Numbered from the stretch's first letter, positions 1 to 12,432 are shown. The stretch is DNA of 64,000 bases from Carnegiea gigantea (GCA_029747015.1 JAKOGI010000367.1:565001-629000); one strand, 5' to 3'. Notes: generated by a model from the letters alone, not told the origin. Made by a program: numbers and translations.

Positions 1-371
1 GGATTACATAATTAGATTTGTTTTAATTCCGTCCTTAATTAAATGTTCCCTAAAATTTATTGATGTAGCCCTGGGTTGATCATTTCTTTGAAAAATATCA
101 GAAGAGCAATTTGAATTTTGATTTTGTATTTGGTGAAGAGAAGAAATAATTGATGTAAAAAGACACAAACTATGTCTAGGTTCATCGATGAAAGTACCAT
201 GTAGTGTAGACATCCTATTATGAGGGAGTGTGGATATATGACTCCGGCTTAGAGGGCTTGGGCAAAAATACCACTAAAAAGCAAATGAAGAAATTGTCCT
301 TCAAAAATTGCTATCTTAGTTTTATAATATATGTTTTTTCAAATTAATTATTGAATTAAATGTAGGGAACT
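1..371. other. No gene seen
   Basis: AT-rich sequence upstream of the hAT relic. It could hold the 5' end of that element, but I see no clear terminal inverted repeat or target duplication, so the left edge of the hAT element is undefined. Confidence 0.4.
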
Positions 372-2450
372 ATGGACATTGAAAGACAAGGAAATGAAAT
401 ACATGCCAATGAAAATTTGAATCCTATTTCTACAATAACAACCCTTGACGCCTTTGTCGAAGATTATGAAAAAAGAAGGTCAATGTGGCTAGAGTTTCTT
501 GTGATTAAAGGGAAGAATTTCAGTGATGGTAAGAAGCGAGCACAATGCTTACATTGCAAGAAAGCAACCTTTATTGCTATTGCGCAATATGAGACTAGCA
601 ATATGAAGAAGCATTTGGAGAAGTGCAAAGCATATCAAGCTGCAAAGGCATTTGAAGAAAGAGAAGGTGAGAAAAGGTTCGAACAAAAATTTCATCGTGA
701 TTTGCTAGGTATTGCGATCATAAGGCACGGGCATAGTTTTCCTTGGGTTGACCATGAAGGAAATAAGGAGATTCACACATACTTGAGCAATGAAGTTAGA
801 ACCATAACTAGAAACACAGCGAAAGCTAATTGCCTTAAGTTACACGCTCAATTTAAAAAACAACTGAAGTTAGCTCTTCTTGCACTTTCTGGACGCATTT
901 CTTTGACTTGTGACATATGGACCTCTTGTCAAATAGAGGGATATTTGTGCTTGACTGCTCACTAGGTGGATTCTGATTTGAAGTTAACTACTAGAGTTTT
1001 AAATTTTCATCATTTAGAACCTCCTCATACTGGATCTATTTTATGTGGTGTTGTGTATGACCTATTGCAAGAATGGGGCATTCAACATAAGATCTTTTCA
1101 ATAACATTGAACAATGCATCTAACGATGACAAAATGTAAGATGAATTAAGATCCGAGCTTTACGAGAATGGGCTTTTATTAGGTGATGGGGAATATATTC
1201 ATATTCGGTGTGTGACACGTGCTTTGAATCTTATTGTTAAAGATGGCTTGAAAACAATTGATAATTGTGTTGTTAGGTTTAGAGAAAGTGTGAAATATAT
1301 TAAGGGATCAGAGTCTAGAAAGAGGACTTTTGAGTATTATGTCAAACGGTGTATGACCTTAGAAAACAAAGCTTTGTGGTTGGATGTGCCTACTAGGTGG
1401 AACTCTCCTTATGAAATGCTTGATAGAGCACTTCTTTATGTTGATGCTTTTAAGTTACTTGCTCCAATTGATCCTATGTATGAGACTTTTCCCACAGATG
1501 ATGAATGGGAAAGCATTACAAGAATTCATGAGCTTCTTGGCCCTTTTTGTAATATAAGTTATATGTTTTCTGGTAGTAAGCATCCTACATCGAACATGTA
1601 CTTGGAAATGTGTGGAAAATTAATATGTTCTAGAAAGAGCAATTAGATTGTGATGATCCAATTATCAGGATCATGGTCATGGAGATGAGAGCAAAGTTTG
1701 ACAAGTATTAGAGTGAGTAGACCTTATTATTTACTTTTGCCATAATTCTTGATTCTCGATGTAAGTTGGTGTTTATCAAGTATTGTTATGAGAAATTCTA
1801 TGAAAATAAGGAAATGGCAATTAGAAAAGTGAGTGACATGCAATTCAAGTTGGAGATGCTTCTTAGAGACTACACCCAAAGCAGTAATCCTCCAACTCCT
1901 ATTGTATCATCAACACCATCATCACACATTGGTGGATCGGGTTTAAGAATTAGAAATCGTACATGCAAATTTGACTATTTGGCGGCATGTTTCTATAATT
2001 CAACACTATCTTACTCTTTTTTTTTTTTTTAAAGGGCAACGTAGTGAGATCAATCGAGTTATTTTTTCCTAAGTTAAATTAATATTAAGGTTATAAAAAT
2101 GTAATTCTAATTTCTACATATTAATTATAATTTTGTATTTTGTAGGAATTTGATGAGAATGATAGCAAGTATTCAAGTGGCAATGGAAAGTCAATACTTG
2201 ATACTTATTTGAAGGACCCCAAAATTGAGTGTAAAGTGGATTTGGATGTTTTAGAGGTTTAGAAAACCAATCAAGAGAAGTATAGTGAACTCTCTCATCT
2301 AGCTAGAGATATTTTGAGTGTCCAACTCACTACCGTTGCATCGGAGTCAACCTTTAGCGTTGAAGGTAGGATTTTAAATAAGTAGAGAAGTTGTTACATT
2401 CTTGAGAATGTGGAAGCATTGATAACAACCTGGACTTAGTTATGTGGCTT
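372..2450 (+). pseudogene. Decayed hAT transposase (BED zinc finger, RICESLEEPER/Ac-like)
   Basis: This is a relic of a cut-and-paste hAT transposase. A BED-type zinc finger lies at about 470-640 (C-X2-C in QCLHCKK, then H-X4-C in KKHLEKC). It is followed by a typical hAT core containing LTCDIWTS, CVTRALNLIVKDGL and VPTRWNSPYEML. The C-terminal dimerisation region is at about 2150-2430, with KYSELSHLARDIL and TTVASESTFS. The frame opening at 372 is kept to 1646 but carries TAG at 963 and TAA at 1137. It then shifts near 1610: the continuing match (AIILDSRCKLVFIKY) is in another frame with further stops at about 1707-1720. A probable intron (about 2033-2145, ending in TTTTGTAG) precedes the dimerisation exon, which also has in-frame TAG codons. 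It is clearly non-functional. Family assignment is secure; the exact subfamily is not. Confidence 0.88.
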
Positions 2451-4194
2451 TCAAGGCAAATATTGAATATTTTCTTTTTTATTTGTTTAGATTTATCTTT
2501 TTTCTTAATTTTCGTGAATTTTTGTTGTGCATTTTATTTCACTTCAGCACAAGAAGAAGAAGAAGAATTCATTGAATCAAATATGGATTGGCCAAGTACT
2601 AAAGCTATTAGATTTTCCCCTCGATGTAAATGATGGTCACGGTAATTGATCACTTACTTTAGTGCTTGGTTAGTTAACTCATCCTATGTCCCTAGTTTTT
2701 GGGTTTCTCTGATGGGTTTGGGCTATTTTGGATTTTTTTTTCATTTTGATAGGACCTTTGATTGGGTTTCTCTGATGGATTTTATGCAAGATGTGAGGTA
2801 GTTGCTCTATTCTTTTTAATTTTTCAAGTCTTATTGTTGCGATGTTATATATGAATACGTGATGTTATTTGCTAGTGGAGGGAACAAACTATAAAGACTT
2901 ATGTAAAGTGAAAATAGTAAGATGCCAAAAACGTTGCCATCTTGTTTTGTTTGCTAATCCTTTCTATTATCTCAGTTTCCAGGCTTAAGACTATTAAGAT
3001 TGTGGCTTCTTTTACTTGGTCAAATTTGGAGACCTAGTCGTGTTGCCTTTCTCTTATCATTGTAATTTGTGTGAACTTCATTAATGCTCAGCTATGTAAC
3101 TAAGGAGATGATAAAGGATTATCATGTGAACTTTTACATTTGATATAAACTTTATTTTGGATTGGTGTTGCATTTGTAATAGTTGAACTAAGAGTTTGCA
3201 TGTGGTACTAATGTCATAGTTTAGGGGAAGTCCACCCCATATCTCCGGGTGGGCGGCCTGTTGAGTCTGGCATTGTGATGTGGATCATTGTTTATGTTTT
3301 GGTTAAGCTAGCTTTACAAGTATTGAACTACTGTAATTATTAGCAACTTATTGGATTAGCAACTTATGGGATTAGCAACAAGCCAACAACCCAATAACGA
3401 ATAGGTTGAAATATGTCAAAAGTATTACATTTTACCTACTTGGTTAAAGACTTTAATGAATTATATACTATGGTTATAGTTAGATGATGACTTGCTTGTT
3501 TATCAAAGTTGTGCCAAATTGCAATAAGAGCTTTTCTTCTAGGCTTAATAATGAAATTTAGGAAATTAGGAATAGTTTTGGGTTGACTGGTTATGACTTA
3601 TGAGTATGCTTCAGTTCAGGTTATATTCGGATCAGTATAATCGGGTTCGGGTTTAATTTGGGTAAGATTAAGTTGGGTAGGAATCATATCAGTTTTAAAA
3701 TGGGTAAGGTTCGAGTCGGGGTTGGGTTGTCCATTTTTAGGTCATTATGGATCAGGATTGAATTGGGTCAGGTCATTTCGGGTGTGGGTCATTTCAATTT
3801 ATGCTACAATTCAAGTTTCGTTCGGTTATAGATCAGTTTACTTCAGGTGTTCGGGTCCAAATCGATTCATCCCATTTCGGGTGTTGGTTCAAGTATGGAT
3901 CCAGGTCGTTTGAATCAGGTTTCAGGTCTTAGGTCAGTTTTGCCAGGTCTAATGGCTTCTTAGGTATCATTCAATTGTAGTAGGGTAGGTTTGGTTGTTG
4001 TGGGTTGCAGTAGGATAGGGTATATCGTGTTTGTCTACCTCTGTTGTTTTAAGGTATAGTAGTTTCCTCTACTATGATGTACTTAAGTACTTATGTTTTA
4101 CACAGTTATTGTCACCTGTTTTATTAGTGTTTCTTAGTTCATTCCCTGCTGCTCATCCTTAATGTTTTCTAAATATTGTTTTCACAAAATCCTT
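2451..4194. other. No gene seen; old repeat-like intergenic DNA
   Basis: I see no coding region here. The DNA is AT-rich apart from a GT/GGGT-rich stretch at 3595-3960, listed separately. Confidence 0.4.
3595..3960. repeat. Degenerate GGGT/TCGGGT-rich low-complexity tract
   Basis: Motifs such as GGGTCAGG, TTCGGGT, TTGGGTAGG and CAGGT recur at irregular spacing over about 360 bp. The short open frame here is a by-product of the composition. It resembles decayed simple-sequence DNA rather than an ordered satellite, since no constant period is visible. Confidence 0.5.
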
Positions 4195-4343
4195 TTTCTA
4201 TATAATGTTTTCACAAAATCTTTTGGTGGGTTGGAATCTGCCTCTCTACGGGCAGGAATGCCTATAGAGGTAAAGTTGGCTACATCTGGATCTCTCCATA
4301 CCCTGTGAAAGCGGCACCTACACTGGGATATGGTGTTGTAGTA
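4195..4343 (+). mobile_element. 3' tail of an RTE-type LINE or related SINE
   Basis: The stretch has the conserved plant RTE/SINE tail: GCCTCTCTACGGGCAG, then GAGGTAAAGTTGGCTACATC, ATCTCTCCATACCC, CACTGGGATATGG and TGTTGTAGTA. The same tail is at 37215-37303 downstream of RTE coding sequence. The TTG/GTA-rich end continues on the far side of the CACTA element (GTAGTAATTGTTGTTGTTGT from 12430), so the CACTA element landed in this tail. The body upstream is not recognisable, so a 5'-truncated LINE and a SINE cannot be told apart. Confidence 0.65.
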
Positions 4344-4356
4344 CACTACAAGAAAA
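4344..4356 (+). repeat. CACTA left terminal inverted repeat
   Basis: CACTACAAGAAAA is a perfect 13-bp match to the inverted right end at 12417-12429; the next base differs (T here, G at the other end). The target duplication GTA lies immediately outside. Confidence 0.95.
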
Positions 4357-4369
4357 TTGATGTTGAGCG

Positions 4370-4930
4370 AGGAGCAATTTCGTCGCCCAATGTTCAAATT
4401 TCGCCGCCCTTGAGCTAAGGCGACGAATTAATTTTCGTCGCGTGTTCGACGTCCGAAGGTTGAGGCCCGCAAATAGGGCGGTGAAATTTGTTTTTCGACG
4501 CCATGGAGATGATAAGGGCCACGAAAACATTTGTCGCCCTTTGCTCCGTAGGACCACGAATATTTTTGTGGCCCATTTGAGATAAGGGCCACGAAAACAT
4601 TTGTCGCCCTTTGTTTCGTAGGACCACGAATATTTTTGTGACCCATTTGTGTACGGGGCCTCACTTTCCCGTTTTCGTGGCCCTAACTGTGTCCAGGACC
4701 ATGAAATTTTTTGTGGCCCATTATTTTTTAGGGCCTCAGTTTTCAGTTTTGTGGCCTTCCTGTGTGCAGGATCTCGAAATGTTTTGTGGCTATTATTTTC
4801 TAGGGCCTCCGTTTCTAGTTTTCGTGGCCCTGATTGTCAGGGGAACGTTTGTACTTTGTCCAGTGGGCCTCAATTTTCTTTTTTTATGGCCCTACTGCTC
4901 AGTGGAAGAATTGCTTTGTAGTTTTAGGCA
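4370..4930. repeat. CACTA left subterminal repeat zone
   Basis: Many short direct and inverted copies occur of GGGCCACGAAAA, TTTCGTCGCCC and TTTTCGTGGCCC, spaced tens of bases apart. The open frames here on both strands are by-products of this repetition. Such zones bind the CACTA-encoded TnpA-like protein in studied elements; that role is inferred here. Confidence 0.8.
4511..4650. repeat. 70-bp tandem duplication in the CACTA left subterminal zone
   Basis: Two adjacent 70-bp units (4511-4580, 4581-4650) both start GATAAGGGCCACGAAAACAT and differ at only a few positions. The high similarity points to a recent unit duplication. Confidence 0.85.
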
Positions 4931-7380
4931 TTGAATTTTTTTAAATAACCCAATATGTGATTTTCTGGGTTGGTTGCTTTCTTTAGTACATCATAATATG
5001 AATTATATACATACATGTTAAATAGCACATCAAGATTAACAAAATTCATGTACTTTAATTTGATTGCTACTAATTACCATGGAAACACTCATACATGTAC
5101 ATACTTTGTACATTATCCAAAATATGGAATGGAACAAGTAATGATAGTTTTCTATCCAAAAATGGAAATCAGAAGCAGCTACATGCTAGATAAGTGAAAT
5201 ATGAGAACTGTGTACATATTACAATGTGATGTGTGCAAAATGATTTTTCACTTGTCTCCAAGGATCCCAATTGACCTCTTGCATTCTACAATAAAGAACA
5301 TGTACCTACTCCTTGCTTCCATGCCTTGTTCTATATACCCAAAAAATTGATGTCCATGGTTCTACATAAGTAAACCTAGCGTTGACCAATCAAGAACAAG
5401 CAAAAGGAAAACATCAAACAATGCTTGCTTGCTAATTTGTTCATAAAATATAGTACTCAAAGGTATGCAAACATTGAAGAAGCTTTGAAAAGAGCACGCA
5501 TGATAATAATACCATCACATTTTTATAATCAGATGACAAAATGAGGCAATGTCAAACAGAGTCTGTCAATATACAGAGCAACATCAATGATGTCAGAACA
5601 TAATAAGCAGCAAATAATTAACATAAGGCTAAACAGAGAGCAAAATAGCAACCTACTTACCATGGTTCGAAAATATTAAGGATAACAACATGAGTCAAAA
5701 GAGGATACCTTAAGCTTCAACATCTCAGATTAATTAAATTTTCCTTCATTACATTGTACTCTTTAATGATGTCATGAAAGAGGAGTTAGACAAAATATCT
5801 CCAACAGTAGCCCTCGTTAGTCCAACAGATTGATTCAAACAACATGTTAAGAGAGAAAGAAACACACATCAAATGATGCCACCAACTTCCAACTAAAGTC
5901 ATTAGCTAACGACTAAGTCAGTAATCAGAGTGGGCACTATCAGATTCCCTGTAATAACAGTTATAAGCTATTGAGGTCAAGAGTAATGATAATATGTAGT
6001 CGGTAAGATACCTCTCTAAAATAAGTATCGTTTGATAAGCAATATCAAATGGTACTATGATGCGGCATAAATATCATATCACTACTGCTAAAAGATTCTA
6101 CTTCATGCGAAATGGTGAGGCTATGTTGGTTTTGCTGTATAAACAGAGTACATGCAGGAAATCACACTTTCCAATAAAGTTTAGATAATTCATCGTTTCT
6201 CATCACTTGCTAAGTATCATACTACAAGTCTGCAGAACCCAGTATTCCACAATTAATGAAGACAACACTATTGATGAAGACAAATAAAAGCGCAAGAGCC
6301 AAGTACAGATCAATGGAAAAGTCAGAGACATAGGACACCAAACTAATTGCAGGGCTAAACAGGATCAGATGCCATCATTACTTATTCTTTTATAGTATCG
6401 TTTGATGTATTCTCAAGACACGGTTAGTGCTACTGTAAGCATTCCACTATGTACAATCCGAGCAGTGGGATGGACATTCCTAGTAAGAAGTGAAAGTATA
6501 TATATTCTCTGAACCCTTAATTGAAACTTCTAAATTTGTGAAGAGTGGGCAAACTAAATCGAAGACGTGGGGTTATCCCTTTTCTACATCAAGTGGGCAA
6601 AAATTACTCCTACAAACAACCTACAATATCGACAGGGTGACTTATGCTAATGTTTCTGGAGGACCTTATTGAACCGGAATGGAAAAAAAAGCAAAACATG
6701 CATACTTCCAATTAGTTCTCTGTCCGACTACTCATGCTACCAAATCCACCACTCAAGCAACATGCGAATTTAGAATTCAATGCTAGTGTACACTTTTTCT
6801 TTATGCTTAATCGACCTTCCGTAGTCGAATAAGTCGATATGAAAATTATCAACATAGAGGACTATGTAAACAATTGCAATACCATATCCAATTGTGCATA
6901 CAAGCAAGCACATACTGGTGCTGTAAACCACAGAAGAAGGTCACATACATACACAAAAGGTTTTAGATATGTCCATCGATAGGGGACTAAAATCATAAAA
7001 CACCAACAACACTAACCTACAGAACCAAGTTGCAGCCATGACAATACAAAAACCATGCCAAACACTGACATTGACTGGCTTTGACAAAAACCCAAGTCTA
7101 AGTCAAATACCCTGCCAAACAACAAAAATCCAGCTATAACTCAAACAGCTCCAGCCATGACCTTTACAAGTCCATCAACAGGGACCTAAAATCATAGCAC
7201 ACCTACACTGAGCTGAAAGCATACAACACCAACACTGACCAAGCAAACCAAGCAGCCACCAAGCAGCAACACAAAAGGACAATAACAACGAGACAACAAA
7301 AACCCAGCTCAAATTGACAGAGAAAGAGAGAGGGGGGAGAGAGAGATAGAAGCCAAATAATAGCTTCAGGTATCGCTTCA
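4931..7380. other. CACTA interior, no gene seen
   Basis: AT-rich interior of the CACTA element without recognisable protein similarity. In the minus-strand direction this lies downstream of the TnpA-like gene, where a TNPD gene would be a possibility, but I found no Transposase_21-type motif. Confidence 0.5.
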
Positions 7381-7383
7381 CTA

Positions 7384-7394
7384 TAGAGAGAGAT

Positions 7395-7451
<57 letters not shown>

Positions 7452-7513
7452 CAGAAACTGAAATAAATTGAGAGAGAGAGAGAGAGAGGAGCAGAAACTG
7501 AAATAAATTGAGA
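7384..7513. repeat. GA microsatellite with a 40-bp tandem unit
   Basis: A (GA)n tract runs at about 7384-7448. The segment GAGCAGAAACTGAAATAAAT occurs at 7449 and again at 7489, exactly 40 bp apart, each copy followed by more GA repeats. It lies inside the CACTA element, just past the 3' end of the TnpA-like gene. Confidence 0.85.
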
Positions 7514-7649
7514 TAAAGTAAAAAAGTAATGTACCTGAGCAATTTATATGCCACGGTTAAGATTACACAGCATCTCCATGACCTCTGCTCTAATTTTCTT
7601 CTCTCTCTTTATTGCTTCCTTCTTATGTTTGCACTCTCTCTATCAATTC

Positions 7650-8700
7650 CTACCTGAGTTTATTATCTCTCTCTATTGCTTCACATTTCATTCGCTCAAT
7701 TTCAGCTTTGAGCTCTGAGTTGGCTGATTGGAGCTTCCCAACTTGACCTTGCAGAGCAGCCTCTTTTTGCTGTAATTGTTGGATTTCAGCAGCTACTTTG
7801 ACCCTCATCACCTCAGTAGCTTTACCTTTTCTAGGCGATTGTGGACCAGGCTCAAGCCCTCTATGGTAACCTGACTTTTCTTTCATAACCAGGAGATAAG
7901 CCTCTTTAAGAGACAAGTTATCAGGACCTTTCTTTTCGATTTGGCTCATGTAGAGTTCCTTAAATTCTTCATACTTTGCCGCTACTTCAAGATGCCACGA
8001 TCCATCTTTATGCCTGTTTACAACACATATATGCCAAACAGTATAAAATAAGATTTGTTGGTTCATATATTAAAAGAGACGAAGTATATAAAAGAAGAAT
8101 ACGAATACACCTTTTCGTCCTCTCTCATAATTGAACATATGTAGGAACTTTATCAATTTGTTGGGTAGAATCTTGTGCACCGCTATAGTGGGGGTCTTGA
8201 GTAGAGTCTTGTGGGTGCATTAGTGATGGAATTATCTGTAATATAAAGAACAAAGTTAAAGCAAATAGTTAAATGTTAATATATGACTAGATGAAGCTAC
8301 TTTCGTTAACTTACCTCATCATGATAAATTCTGGCAGTTGACTTCGCTCCGTTTATTGGTTTTATCTTTTGTCTTAACCTATTTGCCTGATTTTTTTTCA
8401 CTTATATGCTATAAGATGATAATCAAGCAAATATGAATGCAACAAACCAAAATCAAACAACCAACTTCATGTGAGCCTTTAGATGAGGAGTGATCATAAA
8501 ATACCTGCTGCTTCGGATCTGCCCAATGGTTAACTAGCCAATCCCATTTGTCTTTGTGCACTTCTGGAGGCCTATTGCTAATAGCCTGAGTAATAGTCTT
8601 CCCAGCAAAATGTTCTTCCTTTAGCAGGTAGCGCCAACCTCTAAACAATAACATACATTGTAGTTCCAGTGCACGGGCGACATTAATTCCATCAGCCTCT
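7650..8700 (-). pseudogene. TnpA-like Ptta/En/Spm plant transposase gene (Transposase_24 type), broken
   Basis: Four exons can be traced on the minus strand. The first is about 8700-8505, with RPPEVHKDKWDWLVNHW, ending CAG|GTAT. The second is about 8415-8315 (NQANRLRQK, GAKSTARI), ending at GTAAGT. The third is 8235-8111, ending ACGAAAAG|GTGTAT. The fourth is 8013-7650 (RHKDGSWHLEVAAKYEEF, then YHRGLEPGP). The C terminus is a leucine- and glutamine-rich coiled coil (EIQQLQQKEAALQ) of about 45 residues, as in the Ptta/En/Spm family. Two defects are visible. An 8-base A run at 8391-8398 is one base too long for the SEKNQANR reading, and a TGA in exon 3 falls where the family has a coding residue before ERTKRHKDG. 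Upstream exons were not identified. In CACTA elements this gene type encodes the DNA-binding accessory protein, not the catalytic transposase. Confidence 0.8.
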
Positions 8701-8709
8701 GTAGGCAAA

Positions 8710-11700
8710 TTCTATTCTGCCTAGATTGGGGAAAATAAAAACACAAACAAACAATTAAAGCTAAACCTCATGACTTGATTGCATTATATTTAGCCTTCTT
8801 GCTAGACAAAGTTATTACTGCTACAAAAACAAATCACATATAAGAGTGGCACAAGTAAAATACAAATCAGCATAAAATTGGCGTAGTCTTTGGCCCTTAT
8901 GTATGCCATAAGCATTGAACTAAAGGGATGGACTTCTATCTTTTAGCAAAAACAGAGCTCACCCCAAAAATGGATGTGAATTGAGGCTAAGCATGTGATA
9001 AATCAAATGAAATCGCATCAAACTTAACTGCATTGGCAGCACCTCAACATTCTCTACGCAGTAATGCATATCAAACGCTTGTTCGTAGCAAGATCTTGGG
9101 TACACCACATAAATTGCAAAGGATTCATAGCAAGAAAACCTAGCATTTTAATAAGATCTTGGGTACACCAATTTGCATATCAATCCAGGAACCATATGAC
9201 TAACTTTAGTAGTATTAGAGCTTGATCGTTTTCTGCTTCCACACACACACATAAACCCCAAAAAAAAAAAAAATATCAACAAACAAAAGAGTGGCATTTG
9301 ATTATTTGTAGGTGATATCTACAACTTCAACGCTGAGCAAACTATTCTTATTAATTTAGTCAGTATTATAGTTCTTTCGTTTTTTAGAAAAAGTTAGATT
9401 TTGAAAACAAGGCTACTTATAGATAAATTTAATTAGTTACAAGTCATACGTGATTTAAATAGCAAAAATTTTAATTTCAGATGCCTTAAGACAAAATTGA
9501 AGGGATTCTTGCTAACTAAGTTCTAGAAATCAATACAAAATAAAGTAAATAAGTATACAACATCATCTAAAACGTAAGTTATTTTTTGCTAGAGACCTAC
9601 CTAATCTCTTACTAGCATGGCTATTGCACTTTACATAAAAAAAAATTTGAAACTTATACTTCTATACCTTTTCTTTTGAATCCAAGACAATATTTGTTAT
9701 ATACACCTAAGTGGCATATGATGAACCTTTTTTTAAAGATTAAAAACAAAGTAAGGATTTATATTATTTCTAATTTTAAGACATGTTATAACATCCAATT
9801 TATTTTTCTAATAAATAGTTGTATATATTTGAAACTATTTTCTTTATGGATAATTCTTGATGTAAGAAACTTGAACTGTCATTCTGCAATCATGCTTGAA
9901 ATTAAACAATTGTTCAATCCATTATTAAAGACCTTTGCAGCCACTTCTCAAAAGGAATACCCAGCATAAGGGGTGCGCACATGGAATTGTACAAAATCAA
10001 ACATATGAGATGAGAGCAACAACAATAAATCTATAAGACGGCAAAACGATGTAGATTCAGGTGAAATGTAGCTTACGCATGCTCATCTTTTCAAATCTGT
10101 AAGAGTGCGCACATGGAAGCTGACAAATCCATTACTACACAAACCTAATATATAGAATAATGGGACATCGAATCTGGTTGTTCATAATCAATCATTGCAG
10201 AAGTAAGAAGATGATTATAACAATAAACCATATATCGCAATAATATATCTCTGATTTTGGGATAATCTCAGCAAAGTGCTCCACTTCAATTATAGACATG
10301 GCTGTCTTGACCAGGGAAGAGCAGCGGGTTTAATTTTCTTCTTTAATACTAAAAATCAACTTCCTTCAAACTATTCTTCATTCATTATTCAACATATCAA
10401 GCATCCTTTACCCCCTCCCTTTTTTAGATAAGGTATCAACCACCTATAATTGGTCATATAACAACAAAATCACAATGTCCAATTCGACGTTAGGCCATAG
10501 AGAATAACCTCAAAAGACCTCGTAAAAAAATTTACTTACAATGAGAACTCAAGCAAACTAGAAGCCTAATCAATAAGAAGACTCATTTCACATATTTTGA
10601 TAATAAATCAATAGCACAAATACAATAGCTTGACAAGGTTAGCATTTCATAAGCTTAAGAACAATAGAAAATTTTAACAGCAATGGTATAGAGCCAGTAT
10701 GCCTTGCCTGAACCTACTAGTGCTCAATTTGACTTTGATGAAGTAAAGAAGCTTACATCACTTTAAGAATAGTATAGGAATCACACCATGTGTTAGCTTA
10801 TACATATACAATTGTTTAATTTGAAAAGATGAGCATGCATAGATTCAGGTGAAAGGTATCTGAAAATAGATTCATTGTGCAATCAATTACTAGCAACAAC
10901 AATAAATCACTTACGTTTTAAAACACTTTTAGATTTATCAAATAGAAGAAACACTCATAAGTCATCAACATATCACACATTCAAAAATGCATATACAAGA
11001 AACATCCATCACTTTACATTATATCATACTTCAAGGGGGTTAACTATTAGCTAGTGGAATATATTGAGCATCTTATATCAAACATTTTAACACCAAATTA
11101 CCATGACGATCGCCACTGGAAAAAATTATATATCTAGCACAGAGATATACTATTACTCTTAAGACATTTATGAGGTCACAAGAAGTAAACTGTCCGCCTC
11201 TAAAGCATCTCTGATTAGAATTTGCAAAACCAGCCTTAATTGATGAGGTTATTCATGCACAGGGATGGGGGAAGATAGAGAATACCTCAATCAAAAGCAC
11301 ATTCCTCACTAGCTAGTAGCACCCATCTCGTTGGCTTCACACTTGATGACTAATTAAACACAATCAAATATCAACCCAAAAAGTTAGAAAATTTTTAAGT
11401 GTAAAGATCTGTCAGACATATACGGTTGTGAACTCACAAAGATCTGCCATACCGTTTCTAGTAATTGATTGCACAATTGTGGACTATGAGATTTGCAAAG
11501 TAAGAGTCCAAAAAGGTGAAAATTAAGATCATAGGTTCCTGGTAAAATCAGCAGAAATCCCAAAAAAAGAACCAAATTCGAAAACTAGGGTTAAGGATTT
11601 CAGTAGAATTGAACTCTTGAACATCAAAACGTTGTCTCCTTTCCATAGCCTATCTAAATTATGCAAACCTAAAAGCAATTCTCAACAAAATCAAATTTAA

Positions 11701-12169
11701 ACGCAAGCAAGAAGGAAATCAAAACCCTAATTTACACACAAGCAAGAAAAACAGAACCAGAGAGAGATGAAAAGTAACCATGCGAATTGAGAAGGGCATG
11801 AACCTTTCTTTGTCGTCTAGGAGCAATGTCTATGTGAAGAGCTGGGTTGAGAGTCTGCAGATAATGGAGAAGTGATATTAATTGATTGTAACCCGTAATC
11901 AGCCATAGAGATGCCTGTGCAAATTGAGAAGGACAGATGCAATTGAAGAACAGAACACAGCATAACAGAACCGAGAAGCCCGTGAATACTGGAAGAAAAG
12001 AAACACAGAGATGGAGGTGGAAAGAGGTGAGGTGAGAATCGTGAGATGAGGAACCGTGAATACTAGGGAAGAGAGAGAATGAACCGAGAAGAATGGTTTG
12101 GAATTGAAGGGGTTCAATTTTGCCCGTGACCTCCATCCCGCCTATCTGAAATTTCAAAACAAAAATTCT
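8710..12169. other. CACTA interior, no convincing gene
   Basis: AT-rich sequence upstream of the recognised TnpA-like exons. It should contain the 5' exons and promoter of that gene, but I could not identify them. Open frames of 60-140 codons at 11384-12350 have no recognisable domain and are not called. Confidence 0.45.
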
Positions 12170-12416
12170 GAAAATTTAGGGGCACTTGCTTCGAAATCTT
12201 GGGCTGGGGAAGCATAAAAGCATGGCCCATAATGACAAGGAAGGGCTTCAATACAAGAAAGCGATGCCCATTGTTCATATTGCACGGCGAAATATAAAAA
12301 TCATGGCCCAATATTAAACATAGAATGATGAATAAAATTTCATGGCCCATGATGACTAAAATACGTCGAAATTCTTTTCGTCGCCTTCATACATAATTTT
12401 TGATGCCCAAACCCTC
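12170..12416. repeat. CACTA right subterminal repeat zone
   Basis: Repeats of CATGGCCCA-type motifs (near 12222, 12304 and 12340) and GGCGACGAAA in inverted form (TTTTCGTCGCC near 12375) mirror the left subterminal zone. Confidence 0.75.
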
Positions 12417-12429
12417 TTTTCTTGTAGTG
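12417..12429 (-). repeat. CACTA right terminal inverted repeat
   Basis: TTTTCTTGTAGTG is the perfect inverse of the left end and is followed by the GTA target duplication at 12430-12432. Confidence 0.95.
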
Positions 12430-12432
12430 GTA

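Larger units (their letters stand above)
4344..12429 (-). mobile_element. CACTA (En/Spm) DNA transposon, 8086 bp, non-autonomous
   Basis: The element starts CACTACAAGAAAA (4344-4356) and ends with the exact reverse complement (12417-12429). It is flanked by the 3-bp duplication GTA (4341-4343 and 12430-12432), as expected for CACTA transposition. Subterminal zones at both ends are full of short motifs (GGCCACGAAAA, TTTGTCGCCC, CATGGCCCA and GGCGACGAAA in both orientations), the usual binding sites of a TnpA-like protein. The only recognisable gene is a broken Ptta/TnpA-type gene on the minus strand (7650-8700). No TNPD/Transposase_21 domain was found, so mobility would need a transposase in trans. 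The perfect termini and target duplication suggest an insertion that is not very old. Confidence 0.93.

Noticed and set aside
4182..4934. Several overlapping open frames on both strands
   Set aside because: They are produced by the repeated CACTA subterminal motifs; the encoded peptides are repeats of the same words.
11732..12157. 141-codon minus-strand frame near the CACTA right end as a transposon gene
   Set aside because: It is Ser/Phe/Leu-rich without a domain and overlaps other frames. It could at most be part of a leader exon, which I cannot show.
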